64,000 bases of DNA from Rhynchopus sp. YZ270_cl-10 (Eukaryota; Euglenozoa; Diplonemea; Diplonemida; Diplonemidae). How positions within the stretch are numbered: the first letter of the stretch is position 1; each line of letters starts with the position of its first letter. The notes under the pieces are model-generated. The model searched no databases and was not told the DNA's origin. It saw only the letters and a list, made by a program, of their open reading frames with translations. Below, one piece after another: positions 63,641 to 64,000 of the stretch. A program made the translations under genes and the position numbers. The stretch spans positions 620,001 to 684,000 of the forward strand of contig OZ037902.1 of NCBI GenBank assembly GCA_964035575.1. Direction: 5' to 3'.

Positions 63641-64000
63641 GCATCTTTCACAGAGGCCCTGTATTGATATGCACTGTGTCAACCCAACACAGAATGGAAT
63701 GGCAACTAAAAGAATCCGTTAGACACAGGTACTTTCGTCACTTGCCCTCCACCTATTAATGTGTAATCAAGAAAGGAAATAAAGAAAGAAAGAAGCATCT
63801 ACAGCATGGTTGACAGTTTTAAAGAATGTCAGTGGACGCTAATGGTATCCCGCCCAAAAAGATTTGTGTAAACTAGAATAACAACAGAAAAAAAAGCAAT
63901 ACAGATCGACTGAACGACGGTTTTAAACTCCCCAACGAATGTTAAGGGTTTTCTTTAACTGCCCCACCCCTCCACCATGTCAATATGGTAAAAAAATATA
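63592..64000. repeat. Segmental duplication of 47546-47970
   Basis: It is nearly identical to the window end, with only a small length change in the GAAA-rich run. In the other copy the next feature is the stop end of the 48.0-49.1 kb gene, so a second copy of that gene probably begins just beyond this window. Confidence 0.85.

Overview
The window looks like nuclear DNA of a repeat-rich protist, most likely a euglenozoan close to diplonemids or kinetoplastids. This is inference from four observations. Every convincing gene lies on the minus strand, as in directional gene clusters. Several start codons sit 1-30 bases after a pyrimidine run ending in AG, as at trans-splice acceptors. Conventional GT-AG introns are nevertheless present. 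The PDZ-type protein at 32.4-33.2 kb carries a 'FYREYNPAK...EEMLDQFCGQEEELW' segment of a kind common in kinetoplastid proteins. No rRNA gene, standard tRNA gene, CRISPR array or bacterial-type operon signal was seen.

Layout, left to right. 0-16.3 kb is the gene-dense part: a single-pass membrane protein, a degenerate sirtuin, a small unknown protein, a two-exon coiled-coil protein, a degenerate TruD-type pseudouridine synthase and an LRR/EF-hand protein. 16.3-22 kb is non-coding and holds three abutting microsatellite arrays (9-, 7- and 5-bp units). 22-28.4 kb holds a secreted 1,491-residue protein made of 27 pacifastin-like cysteine repeats of two alternating types, and a glutathione S-transferase. 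28.4-33.3 kb has a piggyBac-like TTAA-flanked element, a small coiled-coil gene and the PDZ gene. 33.3-41.5 kb is almost entirely dispersed repeats and hairpins. 41.5-49.1 kb has an RHS/Crinkler-like P-loop NTPase gene and a second gene that shares its N-terminal module but has a different C-terminal exon. 49.1-63.2 kb is again repeats: 1.3 kb of (ACAGT)n, two large inverted-repeat elements and an 8-bp array. A truncated second NTPase copy and the start of a segmental duplication close the window.

The items most worth following are: (1) the alternating pacifastin-like array, whose presumed reactive-site residues alternate Lys and Leu; (2) the shared N-terminal exon joined in phase 0 to unrelated C-terminal exons; (3) a family of palindromes interrupted by symmetric GA/GA steps and capped by C-GNA-G triloops, which suggests selection for a single-strand DNA or RNA fold; (4) two neighbouring enzyme-family members that both seem to have lost catalytic residues; (5) a three-copy ~75-bp repeat whose leading hairpin keeps pairing while its sequence changes. 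Coordinates of repeats and elements are read by eye and may be off by a few bases.
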